Assembly (NCBI GenBank): GCA_934876235.1
Contig: CAKXKM010000004.1
Span: 1 to 54,134 of the forward strand
Length of the DNA: 54,134 nucleotides
Direction: 5' to 3'
DNA from: Collinsella sp. AF02-46-1
GTDB taxonomy: Bacteria; Actinomycetota; Coriobacteriia; Coriobacteriales; Coriobacteriaceae
Of the stretch, positions 53,428 to 54,134 are shown in pieces. Under the pieces are notes generated by a model. It was given only the letters and a program-made list of their open reading frames with translations. It was not told the origin of the DNA and searched no databases. Each line of letters begins with the position of its first letter. Positions within the stretch are counted from its first letter, which is position 1. A program made the translations under genes and the position numbers.

Positions 53428-54134
53428 ATGTCCACTAAGTACGCAATCGTTGGCGGCAAGCTCATCGACGGTACCGGTGCCGAGCCGGTCGAGAACTCCC
53501 TCGTTCTCGTCGACGACAACGGCAAGATCGAGTATGCCGGTGCTATGCAGGACCTTCCCGAGGGCGTTGAGGTTATCGACGCCGCCGGCAAGACCGTCCT
53601 TCCCGGCCTGATCGACACCCACCTGCACTTCTCGGGCAACCTGACCGACGATGACACCGACTGGGTCATGCAGCCGCTCCTCGAGAAGCAGGCCGTCGCT
53701 GTCAAGCAGGCCTATGACTGCCTCACCCACGGCCTCACCACCGTCTGCGAGATCGGCCGCTTTGGTATCCAGATCCGTGACTGCATCGACAAGGGCGTCT
53801 TTAAGGGCCCGCGCGTTCTGGCCACCGGCCTGGGCTTCTGCCGCGTTGCCGGTCACGGTGACTCCCACCACTGCACCCAGGAGCTCAACAAGGAATCCCA
53901 CCCCTGGGGCGACCAGGTCGATGGTCCTTGGGATCTGCGCAAGGCCGTCCGTCGTCGCCTGCGCGAGAACCCCGATGCCATCAAGATCTGGGCTACCGGT
54001 GGCGGCATCTGGCGCTGGGACTCCGGTCGCGACCAGCACTATTGCTCCGAGGAGATCCAGGCCGTGGTCGAAGAGGCAAAGATGGTCGGCATCCCCGTGT
54101 GGAGCCACTGCTACAACAACCACGCCGCCGCCTA
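53428..54134 (+). CDS. Amidohydrolase family metal-dependent hydrolase (truncated by window end)
   Basis: The open frame runs 235 codons to the window edge with no stop. The N-terminus has the typical beta-sandwich start (YAIVGGKLIDGTGAEPVENS). The metal site HxH is in PGLIDTHLHFSG, and a later region with GHGDSHHCTQ and IKIWATGGG fits imidazolonepropionase- or prolidase-like amidohydrolases. AAGGAGG precedes the ATG. It would hydrolyse a cyclic amide or dipeptide-like compound, perhaps one imported by the permease upstream. Confidence 0.88.
   Translation, partial: MSTKYAIVGGKLIDGTGAEPVENSLVLVDDNGKIEYAGAMQDLPEGVEVIDAAGKTVLPGLIDTHLHFSGNLTDDDTDWVMQPLLEKQAVAVKQAYDCLTHGLTTVCEIGRFGIQIRDCIDKGVFKGPRVLATGLGFCRVAGHGDSHHCTQELNKESHPWGDQVDGPWDLRKAVRRRLRENPDAIKIWATGGGIWRWDSGRDQHYCSEEIQAVVEEAKMVGIPVWSHCYNNHAAA

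Overview
The window looks like a chromosomal segment of a Collinsella-type bacterium (class Coriobacteriia, high-GC Actinomycetota). This is inferred from gene content and GC-rich codon use, not from a marker gene. The inference rests on an actinobacterial growth and division cluster (fhaA-fhaB-pstP-rodA-pbpA-pknB with a second kinase), a single-chain pyruvate:ferredoxin oxidoreductase, a mannose-family PTS, and a large arginine deiminase locus, which together suggest an anaerobic, fermentative gut actinobacterium.

Layout, left half. At 0.08-4.3 kb a TetR regulator is divergent from a large iron-sulfur/FAD oxidoreductase, with two matching 15-bp palindromes between them; hypA follows behind a leader that folds like a riboswitch. 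At 4.7-8.0 kb lie mannose-family PTS genes EIIAB, EIIC and EIID and a DUF956 gene. At 8.3 kb is tRNA-Arg(CCU), followed by duplicated and inverted pieces of itself. At 8.7-18.7 kb on the minus strand is the Ser/Thr phosphorylation and cell-wall operon: membrane kinase, FhaA, FhaB, PP2C phosphatase, a SEDS polymerase fused to a class B PBP, and a PASTA kinase. At 19.2-25.0 kb is a cluster with no obvious textbook counterpart: a membrane LuxR-type protein with two HTH domains, a small secreted protein, two ABC membrane subunits, an ATPase, and an N-terminally anchored or exported protein.

Layout, right half. At 25.1-30.2 kb are a YcxB-like protein, dnaX, a small membrane protein, ybaB and recR. 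At 30.4-34.1 kb is a second kinase/FHA operon. At 34.5-38.1 kb is nifJ, whose terminator loop has been invaded by an IS150-type element. At 40.0-41.3 kb is a DUF4143 ATPase with 34-bp direct repeats at its start. At 42.0-50.1 kb is the arginine deiminase locus: two carbamate kinase genes sharing 1,046 bp that appear identical, two arginine deiminases (one divergent and paired with an XRE/S24-like regulator), a YfcC-type transporter and an ornithine carbamoyltransferase. The window ends with a C39-like peptidase, an APC permease and a truncated amidohydrolase.

How it works together. PFOR and the PTS feed fermentative metabolism. ArcA, OTC and carbamate kinase would convert arginine to ornithine, ammonia, CO2 and ATP, with the YfcC-type carrier probably exchanging arginine and ornithine. 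The kinase/FHA/phosphatase operon presumably senses wall precursors through PASTA domains and controls the fused glycosyltransferase/transpeptidase.

The most unusual non-coding feature is a family of intergenic arrays. Each has three palindromic units of exactly 46 bp on a 61-62 bp pitch, and three arrays occur (8.0, 18.9 and 50.2 kb). One is bounded by 27-bp terminal inverted repeats, and related termini occur alone at 4.3 kb. A separate three-unit hairpin array with an 80-82 bp period is at 39.7 kb.
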